Assembly: GCF_000485595.1 (NCBI RefSeq)
Contig: NW_014577184.1
Span: 103,735-132,152, forward strand
DNA: 28,418 nucleotides
Source of the DNA: Priapulus caudatus
Taxonomy: Eukaryota > Priapulida > Priapulimorpha > Priapulimorphida > Priapulidae
Direction: 5' to 3'
Shown here: positions 1-9,133 of the stretch, in pieces
Position numbering within the stretch: the first letter of the stretch is position 1
Layout: each line of letters begins with the position of its first letter
The notes under the pieces: generated by a model
Told to the model about the DNA's origin: nothing
What the model saw: the letters and a program-made list of their open reading frames with translations, nothing else
The model's database searches: none
Made by a program: the position numbers and the translations under genes

Positions 1-227
1 ATTTGTCTACAGTCCTTTCGGGTACCGAAGCTTCCATTCCGCCATGTTGTGACTGTTCTGATTCTTGAGATGTTTGTGCCGACTCTGCATTGCTTTTTCA
101 GACAATTCTCCCAATTCTTCTTGTGGATATTCAGGCTCAAACCTATATCCAACTGTAAATCACTATAAATAACATCATCATCTGAGTAATCACTAGAATC
201 ATTGAAATTATCGCTTTCTGGTTCCAT
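1..227 (-). pseudogene. 5' part of an unrecognised acidic ORF, frame-broken
   Basis: Reading leftward from an ATG at 227, the frame encodes an acidic Ser/Asp/Asn-rich start (MEPESDNFNDSSDYSDDD). It continues to about base 150 and then becomes unconvincing. One frame over, the same stretch reads GYRFEPEYPQEELGELSEKA and stops about 100 bases later. The two readings look like one ancestral N-terminus split by a single-base indel, and it runs off the window. I do not recognise the family. The acidic start followed by an FEPE-type motif resembles N-termini of uncharacterised, often transposon-associated invertebrate proteins, but that is an impression, not an identification. It lies inside the presumed first intron of the ANKRD28-like gene, on the same strand. 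Confidence 0.3.
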
Positions 228-260
228 CCTATACACAACACTCAACTTACGTTAGGGTGG

Positions 261-422
261 TGGCGCCTCAACTTGGGGTCGTGATGTCACGTCCTAGATT
301 ACTATTCAGGTGTTTATTACTAATTGGATTTGAAATGGAATACGTTATGGAATGTATTTCTATACCTGTATGTATAAAAACGTTACAGAAGTTGGAAAAT
401 TTGACTTCAATTGTCCTTTAAA
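261..422 (+). repeat. Direct repeat DR, copy 1
   Basis: About 160 bp that recurs in the same orientation at 802-966. It runs from TGGCGCCTCAACTTGG through ATTACTATTCAGGTGTTTAT to a shared end TTGTCCTTTAA. The copies differ by a few substitutions and short indels. It contains TGATGTCA (282-289) where copy 2 has the palindromic CRE octamer TGACGTCA. Confidence 0.85.
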
Positions 423-801
423 TGTGGCACATAAATTTATAGTTACTGGTGTTCTTGTGGTGTTTGTGAATTAATGAGTACGGCACCTGAATGTATATGC
501 TGCCATGAGAATGAGAAGACCAGGGTTATTGTAGACCAGTTTGACGCTAGACCAGATGAGTCATGCGAGTACACTGATCACCGGGCTTATCACACTCGGT
601 CAGAATCACATGTATCTGTACATGTATCTATGCAAGTCATGTACATATACCGTGAATGCATTATCCACACATGTAATATGTATGCACATAAATATAAGTA
701 CATTTACAGGCTACATATTTGTGTCTTGACATGATAAATAAGCATGAGAAATAACAAAAAACATCGAATATTTAACCACCGCACGCACGATGTTTACATA
801 A

Positions 802-966
802 TGGCGTCGCTCAACTTGGAGCCGTGACGTCACATGACCTAGATTACTATTCAGGTGTTTATTACTAATTGGGTGCCGGATTTGAAATGGAATACGTTAT
901 TGAATGTATTTCTATGTATAAAAACGTTACAGAAGTGAGAAAAATTTGACTTCAATTGTCCTTTAA
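802..966 (+). repeat. Direct repeat DR, copy 2
   Basis: Second copy of the repeat at 261-422, offset 541 bp. It carries a full CRE-type palindrome TGACGTCA at 825-832. The roughly 380 bp between the copies is AT-rich and shows no recognisable coding. The pair could be a local tandem duplication or ends of a decayed element; no target-site duplication is evident. Confidence 0.85.
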
Positions 967-1395
967 GTACGAATTCAATAAAAACTAAAGATTTGTAGAA
1001 ATACATTATTTCAAGCAGTTGTTACTAGGTTGTTACAGTAACACGCATGTTACTACATGTATGCTGGCAGTTCCCTCCTTGTGATTACCTGTGCTATAGG
1101 GCGATATTCTTTCTATATATTATTGTGTTAAATATGTTTTTTTTCTATGTAATGATGGGGTAGGCAATCATACCCACTTCTTTTTCAGACCCTTCCCTAC
1201 TAAAATTCTATAATGTTTTTTTAATTTCTATAAATAATTTAAGCAATTCGTTTCATTATTTAAGCCAATTCCACAAAAAGGCCTAAAACGCATCCTTAAA
1301 ACCTACTGTTCATAACTAAAAGTAAAATCGAATAGCACCGCCACTGTATCTGACGATGCCACGTGACGTTTGTTTCCCGCCGCTGGGCTACACAC
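967..1395. other. AT-rich non-coding stretch, presumed first intron of the ANKRD28-like gene
   Basis: T- and A-rich sequence with short poly-T runs. It follows directly from the GTGTGT donor of the minus-strand exon at 1396-1506. I see no further ankyrin exon on the minus strand anywhere between 1 and 1395, so the next exon lies outside the window. Confidence 0.5.
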
Positions 1396-1506
1396 CTGGC
1401 CGTTGACATCCTCTTTCTTGTAGAGAAGGCCCCTGACCTCACTGACATCGCCGCGGAAGACAGCTTGCACCAGCAGAGACTGGTCGCGGAGCTCGTGCAG
1501 CACCAT
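1396..1506 (-). CDS. First coding exon of an ANKRD28/ANKRD44/ANKRD52-like ankyrin-repeat protein
   Basis: The exon has 37 codons, starting MVLHELRDQSLLVQAVF and ending LLYKKEDVNGQ. ELRDQ, LVQAVF, a GD pair, EVR and KKEDVN in this order are the hallmark N-terminus of the vertebrate ANKRD28/44/52 paralogues, which are regulatory ankyrin subunits of protein phosphatase 6. Residues 10-35 form the start of the first ankyrin repeat. The exon ends CAG and is followed by GTGTGT, a good donor, at phase 0. That is also where I expect the family's first coding exon to end. The start is firm: reading upstream in frame there is a TGA about 70 bases before the ATG and no other Met between. The remaining ankyrin repeats, about 25 in the family, lie beyond position 1. 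The gene is divergent from the BAG3-like gene. Which paralogue it matches cannot be decided; an invertebrate probably has one ancestral gene. Confidence 0.85.
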
Positions 1507-2280
1507 CCTTACGTTCCGCCTGCGTGCCAGCCTGCTATGCAGCTCAGATGCCGCAAGGATAGGCGAACATCACGGCCCCGCATTCAGAGAGCAGAGCGCG
1601 CGTCTGTACTGTTTCAAGGAATGGTTGCTCCGATCTCGTGGCGATAGTTCGTCTGCCACAAAGAAATTTTTGCGGATGATTAAAGGAATAATAGGCCCAT
1701 TGATTATGCAAAGTTGACGAATGCTACAGTAACTGGCACCTTGTGTAGTTAATTAGTACATTACCTTATAGCCAAACGCGTATTGGTTTGTCCAATATCA
1801 CTGCTGGTTACTAAGAAATGTCTAATTGAAATCCGCAGTCCAAGAAATCAGTTGACTGACTTGTTTACAGTTTCGAAACCGCATACGGCGAAACGAAGTA
1901 CTGCAACACTTAATTACTCCTTATTACTGCCAATTATATTCATGATACAGATGTGTCTCCCAATAAACGTGTCAGAGAGCTCACCTCATCCTACAGTGAA
2001 ACCAAACTTCACAAAATGCACTGACGGATTTGACTTATGTTTCTTATATTCATCCAAATACTTAACGCTAACGGTTAACCCCATAAAAACACATGTATGC
2101 CGAGCAACTACCACACACTTAAAACTTCGAACAGTTCCAGGACAACTGAAAATAGATAGATCATTAGATGTATATTTATTATGCATTACATATAATTAAG
2201 TGTTGCATTCCTAATCCTATATGAGCGTTTGCAACAACCTAACACCATGTGGATATTGCTTATTGGCAGTAATAGTGACC
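1507..2280. other. Presumed 5' UTR and upstream region of the ANKRD28-like gene
   Basis: The first 150 bases or so upstream of the minus-strand ATG are GC- and CpG-rich, as expected of a 5' UTR or promoter. Beyond about 1680 the sequence becomes AT-rich. A 138-codon plus-strand open frame at 1783-2199 has no recognisable domain and low-complexity composition, and I do not regard it as a gene. Confidence 0.4.
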
Positions 2281-2702
2281 ACAGGCACTTGGAACATCTC
2301 AATTAAAAAAAAAAGGTAAATAAACACGAAATGTATTTAACTACCAGAGTCTTAAAGTTTTTCTACTCTATTTCACCTATTATTGCCGATAATTACCCGT
2401 AAATGCCGGTCAAATGCTCATCTGCAACACACAGGTACACCGCATGCCCACCCTGTGCACAAACAACATGAATAAGAGAGCAGGTAGGAAAGTGTGATCG
2501 CAAAATTCGCTCGACGCTCGCTTCATTTCACACGACTACAGAACAGAAACACAACAAACAGCCTCCATCTTGGTATCTATCTGTAGCTAAATGTTCACTT
2601 GTTCGAATTATAACTCTGTCCTTTGTTCTTACCTACTCCCGCCAGAGATATCTCGTGAAATCCTGCAAGAAATGTTCTCTCCGTGAAAATGTAGAGGACG
2701 TA
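2281..2702 (+). repeat. Foldback element, left arm
   Basis: About 420 bp whose reverse complement recurs at 2853-3297. Outer landmark CACTTGGAAC (2285 onward) mirrors GTTCCAAGTG at 3282 onward. Inner landmark CTCCGTGAAAATGTA mirrors TACATTTTCACGGAG. The arms differ by scattered substitutions and a few short indels, so they look genuinely diverged rather than a read artefact. Confidence 0.9.
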
Positions 2703-2852
2703 TCATCTCAAAATCCCTAACGGCGCTACTTTCGATCGATCACTGTAGTCGTGTGTGTGTGACGTCGTGCCCGCGCGCATTGTGCTTGGCTTGGCAGGCA
2801 GCAGCTCATCCCGGCATGCAATGCGCCCCATTACTCGTGTATAAACAGACAT
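2703..2852. other. Foldback loop
   Basis: About 150 bp unique spacer between the arms. It is GC-rich and CpG-rich, with a TGTGTGTGTG run near 2750. No open frame of interest. Confidence 0.7.
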
Positions 2853-3297
2853 CTCGTCCTCTTTACATTTTCACGGAGAGAACATTTCCTGCAGGATTTC
2901 ACAAGATATCTCTGGCGGGAGTATGTAAGAACAAAGGACAGAGTTATAATTCGAACAAGTGAACATTTAGCTACAGATAGATACCAAAATGGAGGCCGTT
3001 TGTTGTGTTTCTGTTCTGTAGTCGTGTGAAATGAAACGAGCGTCGAGCAAATTTTGCGATCATGCTTTCCTACCTGCTCTCTTATTCATGTTGTTTGTGC
3101 ACAGGGTGGGCGTGCGGTGTACTTGTGTATTGCAGATGAGCATTTGACCGGCATTTACGGGTAATTATCGGCAATGCCAATAATTTAGCCTATAGAGATA
3201 GGCGAAATAGAATAGAGAAACATTAAGACTTTGCTAGTACTAGTAAATACATTTCGTGTTTACATTTTTTTTTATTGAGACGTTCCAAGTGTCTGTG
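2853..3297 (-). repeat. Foldback element, right arm
   Basis: Inverted partner of 2281-2702. It carries the reverse complement of ACCCGTAAATGCCGGTCAAA, GCAGGTAGGAAAG and TCTGTCCTTTGTTCTTAC. There is an arm-specific block of roughly 20 bp near 3180-3200 that the left arm lacks. No clear target-site duplication is visible outside the arms. Confidence 0.9.
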
Positions 3298-3582
3298 ATA
3301 GTGAGTGTGTACAGCAACAATGTTGTTATTTATATTTACAAATATTATTACAAAGTAACGCGTGTGGTGTGGCGCCCAACTAGTTGCCCTAGCAAGCGGG
3401 TGCATACTATGAAATTTAAACCTAACTGTCTATCGTATACAGCAATAATTTGACAATAAGGCTTCTAGCGATGTGTAACAACACATCCTTACACATTATA
3501 CGTTATTATAACCGTCTAAAACTAAAGAATCACACCCTTCCTTCCTGTCTTGGGTCATGTCTTCCTAAATATGTGAGCATTC

Positions 3583-3596
3583 CCACCAGGTGGCTC
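3583..3596 (+). promoter_or_regulatory. CTCF-like core motif / E-box
   Basis: CCACCAGGTGGCTC matches the bilaterian CTCF core (CCASYAGRKGGCRS) at 13 of 14 positions and contains the E-box CAGGTG. It lies about 185 bp upstream of the BAG3-like ATG, in the region between two divergent genes. A single motif match can arise by chance. Confidence 0.3.
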
Positions 3597-3716
3597 TGCT
3601 GGGAAGTTTGTTACGACCTTATCGATTCGTCGTCGTTGCAAAATTTATCCAATCAGATGACTCCTGATAAGCTCGTCATGGAAGTGTACCAGAAGGATCT
3701 TGAGAAGTCTCGAGCC

Positions 3717-3729
3717 GTCTAGAATATTG
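3717..3729 (+). promoter_or_regulatory. Possible heat-shock element upstream of the BAG3-like gene
   Basis: GTC-TA-GAA-TA-TTG has the three alternating 5-bp units of an HSF1 site (nTTCnnGAAnnTTCn) with 7 of 9 fixed positions correct and exact spacing. It sits about 52 bp upstream of the ATG. BAG3 is a known HSF1 target in vertebrates, which makes the position suggestive, but the motif is short. Confidence 0.3.
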
Positions 3730-3753
3730 TGATACTTAGCACGGGATTAATCA

Positions 3754-3769
3754 TATAAAAGTATAAAAG
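3754..3769 (+). promoter_or_regulatory. Tandem TATAAAAG boxes
   Basis: Two adjacent TATAAAAG octamers end 12 nt before the ATG at 3781. If either were a working TATA box, transcription would start about 30 nt downstream, past the first ATG. Translation would then begin at the second in-frame Met (codon 6, 3796). Otherwise they are just AT-rich leader sequence. Confidence 0.3.
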
Positions 3770-3780
3770 TAGCAGTCGAG

Positions 3781-3939
3781 ATGGCATTCCATAGTATGTT
3801 ACCGGACGAATACAAGAACGAACCATTGCCGCCCGGTTGGGAAATGTTATACGATAAGAAAACAGCGTGGCCTTTTTACGTGAATCACAACGACAAAACC
3901 ACGACGTGGATTGATCCTAGGAAACGGTATAGCCGAATG
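3781..3939 (+). CDS. BAG3/starvin-like co-chaperone, first coding exon (WW domain)
   Basis: The exon has 53 codons ending at a strong donor (ATG followed by GTAAGT), phase 0. Residues 15-48 form a WW domain. W20 in LPPGWE, the YVNHN strand and W43 with P46 in TTTWIDPR are all present. The extra Trp in the loop before the middle strand (AWPFY here, GWPFF in vertebrate BAG3) and the N-terminal position identify the BAG3 type rather than YAP- or NEDD4-type WW domains. BAG3 proteins bridge Hsp70 (BAG domain) and small heat-shock proteins (IPV motifs) in chaperone-assisted selective autophagy; the WW domain binds PPxY partners. The start is supported by an in-frame TAA at 3748-3750, G at -3 and G at +4. 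A second Met is at codon 6. Past the donor the frame runs only to a stop at 3967-3969. The next recognised exon is at 19926 (copy B), with a broken copy at 10968. Confidence 0.88.
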
Positions 3940-4104
3940 GTAAGTTTCGACTTTGTATTTTATAACTAGTGGGAGAGTAATTAAGTGGTTATTGTGCATT
4001 CCTACAGTGTGCACGTTAAATAACGTAATTTATTTGCACATATAGCTTGATCATATTTCCGTGGAGATCGAAGCCCTCTAAGAAAATCTGAGCCTGAAGA
4101 AATA

Positions 4105-4170
4105 ATTAATATTATTAGTATTACTATTAGTAGGCCTATTAGTATTACTATTACTATTAGTATTAGTAAA
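4105..4170 (+). repeat. TAT/TAG trinucleotide-like low-complexity tract
   Basis: Imperfect runs of ATTATTAGTATTACTATTAG interrupted by TAGGCCTA. Intronic and slippage-prone; no coding potential. Confidence 0.7.
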
Positions 4171-4757
4171 AAAAGAAGTTATTTCGTAGTGTCGGTGTGC
4201 CTGTGTGGTACCTAGCGTGGGTGAATTTAACTTGGACATCTGTTGGAATGCCGATGGCTTTTAGCTCAAACACATGCAGCCAGGTCAGTGAATTTCGTCT
4301 ATCCTCTACTCTAGAATCTAGATAGTCTGTCAAGGTGTGACTGTTGGTGTGAATCCCTCGTAGTCGTAGCTCAAGAAATCCTGTAAACTAAGCTTGTGTC
4401 TGGTACTGGAGACACAAAAAAGCCTCCAAAGATGTAAAACATCAAATGTGACCAACCTCAATTTCATAAATTAATACTTGAGAGCCTCTGACATAATCTT
4501 CATTATGATGAAGGCAGTCAGGAGTTGGTAGAAATAAAAGTATAGGGTTTGTGTTGTGATGATCAATGATGATTTGTGTAAATCTGACTTCTAGTAAAAT
4601 TGAGATTCATTGAAGTTTGGATGAAGTCAGCTGACTTCAGGGCTGCTGTACATGCACGGCCGAATCTAGCTTTCATGAGACGTGGGGTTGATATTTGAGT
4701 GAAGGCGTGCCGAAGGCAAGCGGTGCTAGGGTGGCCCCATTTTACTAGTGTCATAAC

Positions 4758-4814
4758 ATCAGGAGTGAATAATAATAGATTATCTATATTAATCTATTAT
4801 TATTCACTCCTGAT
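4758..4814. repeat. Perfect 25-bp inverted repeat with a 7-nt loop
   Basis: The arm 4758-4782 (ATCAGGAGTGAATAATAATA...) is the exact reverse complement of 4790-4814, with loop TCTATAT. Perfect arms of this length suggest a recent snap-back or insertion event, or a cruciform-prone site, in the first intron. Confidence 0.9.
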
Positions 4815-4835
4815 AACATTTGTTAGTGCCTTTAC

Positions 4836-4882
4836 TGGGGGGGGGGGGTGCAGCCCCCAACCCCCCTCTAGATCCGCCACTG
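4836..4882 (+). mobile_element. Poly-G tract and lone hAT-like right terminus
   Basis: A run of about twelve G and a C-rich return arm are followed by CTCTAGATCCGCCACTG. Reversed, the end reads CAGTGGCGGATCTAGAG, which is the style of a hAT terminal inverted repeat. The matching left end and a duplicated copy of the following GTATGTAC are not found, so this is a fragment or a decayed element. The G/C runs could form a hairpin or a G-quadruplex. Confidence 0.4.
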
Positions 4883-5949
4883 GTATGTACATCATGACCA
4901 TAGCCATGACCATAATCTAATCCTAATGCCAATGCCCATCATTGTCCTAAAGTATATCAAAATGACCTGGGAGGCCTTATCAAAATGAATGCTAACATAT
5001 ACTCACCTGTCACCCCCTACTGGAATCCTCGTACATTCTATGAGGTTATTAACAAATTGGAAACTTTTTCTCGCAATCTGCAATATTGATCTGTTAACTT
5101 GATCAATAAAGATTTTTATGATCGATGCTTCTTCATTACAGTGTCTTAGACTATGAAGAACATTCGTCATGAATGCACTTATATGGCTATGATCACAGAT
5201 GCATGCTATCAGTGATCACACATAGCATGTCTGGCTGACGACTGCTTTTATATATGCATTGCTTCTGCTCAAAACAAAAGTAGGACCTTACTCGCCACAA
5301 GTTTCACAAAAACAAAAACCTGTTTTCAAATGTTTTGTAATTGATCATTTTCCTGCTATTAAAAAATAACATATTGTTTGGTAATCGAATAGGGATTTAA
5401 CTGTTATTAATTACAATAAGTACTAGTCATTTTTTTATTCTCTTTTAAAAAGTTGATGAACCACATAGCTAATAGTAGGTCTAATATATATGCCTCAGTG
5501 ATTATAGGTGATATATTATAAGGTGGCTAGAGTGCAATTATGCTAGTGGCAGCAGCTTTTAGCTGGACCAGTTGTTCTAATAGTATTGATCTTATAGGCT
5601 GTACCAAGCCAAGCTAGGCACTGCATAACTCCATAGTTGGTAATAATTGCGTGTGCCTTGGTCAATGAGCTTTTCATGTTTGCAATAATATTATTTCATA
5701 TAGTAAAATAAATAGATCGAACGTGGGAAATTGAATTATATAAATACGAAAAGCTTTGGCACTCACATAATTGATATCACCTTACTTAAAGTTCCACATT
5801 GCAATCTAAGTTCTAAGTAGTCAAAATACCTTATTAAATGTAATGGTAAGCATAGTTTTGACAGCATAAAGTATCTTACGTTGAAGGTAATTTCACAACG
5901 TGACTTCTTAAACAGCAATTAATAACAATTATGGAAATACAGATGTATG
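4883..5949. other. AT-rich intronic DNA, nothing recognised
   Basis: No splice-flanked coding segment, RNA gene or clear repeat is seen here. It lies in the first intron of the BAG3-like gene. Confidence 0.5.
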
Positions 5950-5957
5950 GCTTAGAT

Positions 5958-6155
5958 CAGTGGTTCTTAACCTTTTTTGAGTCATGGACCCCTTTGCTTT
6001 GAGAATCTGGTGAAAGCTACGGACCCCGCCCCAGAAAATTGCACATAAGCACATAAACACAAATTTTGCTAACAATGGCGTTCACAGACACCCTGAAGCC
6101 CATCCATGGACACCAAAGGGGTTCATGGACCACTGGTTATAATTAAGAGCCCTTG
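5958..6155 (+). mobile_element. 198-bp non-autonomous hAT element (MITE) with 8-bp target-site duplication
   Basis: The element begins CAGTGGTTCTTAACC and ends with the reverse complement of CAAGGGCTCTTAATT, an imperfect terminal inverted repeat of hAT type. It is flanked by a perfect 8-bp duplication GCTTAGAT (5950-5957 and 6156-6163), the hAT hallmark. A subterminal inverted pair, ATGGACCCCTTTG near the left and CAAAGGGGTTCATGG near the right, supports the call. It encodes no protein. Confidence 0.88.
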
Positions 6156-6223
6156 GCTTAGATGTTTGTTTCTGAGGAAAGTTTGTTTCTCTATGTTAGT
6201 TTGAATATATCAGGTTTTCTGAT

Positions 6224-6405
6224 AAAAAATACACCGGCGGCTCGGGGCGATTTAGCGCCCGCCGAAATGCCAAAAGAGCCCCGCGAATGCCAAAAAGAGC
6301 CCCCGTAAAGCATAGCAGTTCAATGCAAACATAATTTAGAGTGCTATTTTCATGCACACGAGCTTGAAAAGTAGACCCCGAAAAATAAATGTTATTTTTT
6401 CCCTG
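6224..6405 (+). repeat. Dispersed repeat R1, copy 1
   Basis: About 180 bp shared with 12468-12651 and 21406-21584. Landmarks are GGCTCGGGGCGATTTAGC, GAGTGCTATTTTCATGC and a final TTTTTTCCCTG. The ends are roughly inverted (AAAAATAC on the left, TATTTTTT on the right; CGGGGGCT against AGCCCCCG in the other copies), so a MITE-like origin is possible. This copy is more diverged and lies 14 bp outside the left edge of the 9-kb duplication. Confidence 0.85.
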
Positions 6406-6419
6406 ATACGTCTGTAGCA

Positions 6420-8526
6420 TGGTACAGCCAAATCTTAATAATGCCATACCAAACGGATGCATGTACTGCCATGCAGCTTGAAAAGGTGTACAGTGTATAT
6501 TAAGATTTCTTGCTGACAGTGCTACTTTGAAATAGAGAAAACTTGCATTGTTATCACACGTGTGTATTATATATATAATATGCATTGAAGTTATGGCTTT
6601 GATGCCCACACTGCGTTGAGGATTACCTCAAGGGTATAACTATATAAGCCTTCATTCCCTCGTGTCCCTGGTGCAATTACTAGACCACCAATTTCTAACA
6701 AAGGTCACGAAGCTACTTCAGTGTAAGTGGGGCAAGTACCAAGATGATTTGAATTAGTCGGACATGCCAGAACATCGAAGGCACGTATTTGCCCACCGAG
6801 AATGCTTTTGATCGCTGTTTCGAGTTTCAAGTTGTTTGTACTCGTGAGCAAAACAACTGCGTATCTGTTGTACACGTTTAATACGCAAATATTGATCATG
6901 ATTTCCACCTGTGTTTGATAAATAATTAATCAGTGTGTTTTACATGTTTTGCGGCAGAAAAAACGGATAAATATATATTGCGAACGCTGATCGTTGTAAA
7001 AAATAGCGTTAGTGTCGTTTTTGTCAAAATGTTACTGGACCACATGCTAGTTTAGGTTTACAGTCTGCCCCAACGTCGCAGTGATGTGAGTTACTTATGG
7101 TCGCTGCCAAAAATAACCGATGCCACAAGCTGAATTTTTAGCTGCTCGGTAGATGCCAGCTATGTCGATCACATCTTTGCTGGTGTGCATTATGCAGTAG
7201 CAGAATTTTGCGCTGTCATGCCTGTGAGTGTGCTGTCGCGCAAGAGTCAAGGATAGCTAGCTCGATGCTGTCCCAGAGTCGAGTAAACGTGATGATAAAC
7301 GTAGTTGATCTTAAATCGAATGCCAGCCCGATTATTAGCAGATTAAAGAGCGGATCTTGACACGTACTAGCTGCTGCTGTAGTACTTACGAAGACGAAAG
7401 CATTGTTCCTGTGTAACGACTTCATGTTTTTAACTAAATGAGTAAAGCCCCCTATTCTTATTACGTTGGAAAGGAGCGGAGCAATTCGATGATCCATTTT
7501 TGGTCTTTAATTATAAAAATAAATTTAGACTAAGCTTTAAAAAGCGTGGCAAGTGGATCATCAGCAGCATGATGACATGGTACGTTGATTGCACTTGTTC
7601 AGGTATTTGCCCTATTTAGAAGCTCGCTGGTTAATTAGTTTAATTGTTAATTGTGTAATTGGGTAGGTAGCGGTACATGTAATCTAACATGTGATATGAT
7701 CATATGGCATCTTTTATTCGTTAAATATCGTAAGGCGTAGACCAATTGCACTTTCCTCACCAGTTGCAGAGATTAATGTTGCACTGCAGCTTGCGATGCT
7801 GCGCGTGTACTGGTTATAATGCATACATGTTTGTCATGTGTTTTTAATATAGCGCACTGCTTCGGGGGTGCTGGTGGAGAGGAATCATGCAGAGTCATGC
7901 TAAGTCTGCGTTGGATGGTTGGGCGGGCGGCGCAGGAGGCCGCGGTGTAGAGTGTACACGCGACGTCAGTTCCGCGGGCAGCGGTTACGCCTATAGTTAT
8001 GGCATGCATTGCGATGTGCAGAAAATGAATGTTTCTTTATGGCTACCAGAAGTATTACAAGAATCGCTTCTAGTTTTTCATCTGCTGCATTTTCGCGCAC
8101 TGGCATGTCGCCAACTAAATTAGAGGCTCCTAGAATATTTTTTATCGAAAAACTAAGACTCTGGAACAGAAGCTTTTGACATAACGCCAGGTACGGTCAA
8201 TTTAAGTGCAAATCCGTCGCAGTCGCATGTTTAACCGCGCGTGTTCTGAAGTAAAATTTAGTAGCTGAGTGGTGTCTAGTTTGTGCATGGTTTCTGTGTA
8301 AAATGTTGCGCATGTGTAAACTTGCATCTAGATATTACACACAGGGTTTCTGTGTTAGAGTGTTGGATGCCAATTTTCCATCTTAGACGTTGCATGTACA
8401 GTTTATGGTACCCCATGTAGCAGAGTTACGTTTAGAGTGTGGTCGCTCAAACTGCCGAATTTGTCCGGTCTGCGTAGATCGCAGTGTAAAATATTGTCTG
8501 TATATGAGAATTTTTTTAAAAGTTTT
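6420..8526. other. Copy A, non-coding left third
   Basis: No recognisable gene. Open frames here (for example 7216-7497 minus and 7887-8123 plus) are not preserved in the copy B equivalents (about 15580-17540), so they are unlikely to be coding. Confidence 0.5.
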
Positions 8527-8732
8527 GTGTCTGGGTTAGAGTGTAGATGTTGCCTGTAGAGTGTTTAGATGTTGCCTGTAGAGTGTAGATAGGCCTGTTA
8601 CTGCATATAGATAGTGCTGCTATAGTAGTTTCGTGAGATCTGTAATGTAGATGTTTATCTGTACATTAATAGAAACATAGAGAAAAATTTAGATGTTGCC
8701 TGCTAATGTGTAGTCTGTAGAGTTTTAGATGA
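8527..8732 (+). repeat. 20-bp minisatellite (copy A)
   Basis: Tandem, partly degraded units of about 20 bp with consensus CTGTAGAGTGTAGATGTTGC. Looser related motifs extend several hundred bases upstream. Same array at 17541-17712. Confidence 0.75.
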
Positions 8733-9054
8733 GCACTGTTGTGCAGAGTGTCTGCTTGAAAGCCAGTGTTAATCTAGCTCCACTGCTCTTCCTGTTTGAA
8801 ATGGCCGATAACGGTAGACCGCAGTGTTTCCCTGATGACATGGAGCGAGGCAGGCCGCCCCCGGTGGAGTGCCGCCTCCGCCTCAAATTCTCAGCGCGCC
8901 GCACAAACAATTTATCCTAAAACACCGCCTCGCTGACGAAAATCTCATACAATGTGTTCAGAATAGCTTAGAATACACCAAATATGCACCATTTTTTTCA
9001 AAAATTGATAAATATTGAAATTAAAATCATTCATTTCAATTTTCTCCGCGACAC
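8733..9054. other. Copy A, unassigned sequence between minisatellites
   Basis: A plus-strand open frame (8729-8920) contains an Arg/Pro-rich stretch but is disrupted in copy B. I find no splice-flanked exon. Confidence 0.35.
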
Positions 9055-9133
9055 CACCTAGCTGGCGACCTCACTGCTAGGACCCCACCAGTAGGACCTC
9101 ATAGCTAGGACCCCACTTAGCTTCAGGAGCCTC
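9055..9133 (+). repeat. 15-bp minisatellite, copy A (degraded)
   Basis: Imperfect units of GGACCCCACTAGCTA alternating with GGACCTCACTAGCTA. Much cleaner in copy B at 18011-18092; here the units carry scattered single-base changes. Confidence 0.7.

Noticed and set aside
1783-2199. 138-codon plus-strand open frame
   Set aside because: No recognisable domain, AT-driven composition, and no splice or promoter support.
3450-3722. Open frame ending TPDKLVMEVYQKDLEKSRAV before the BAG3-like start
   Set aside because: The last 22 residues look protein-like, but I could not link them to a family, an acceptor site or the downstream exon, and the frame ends in a stop before 3781.
8729-8920. 63-codon Arg/Pro-rich open frame
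   Set aside because: The copy B equivalent is out of frame and no domain is recognised.
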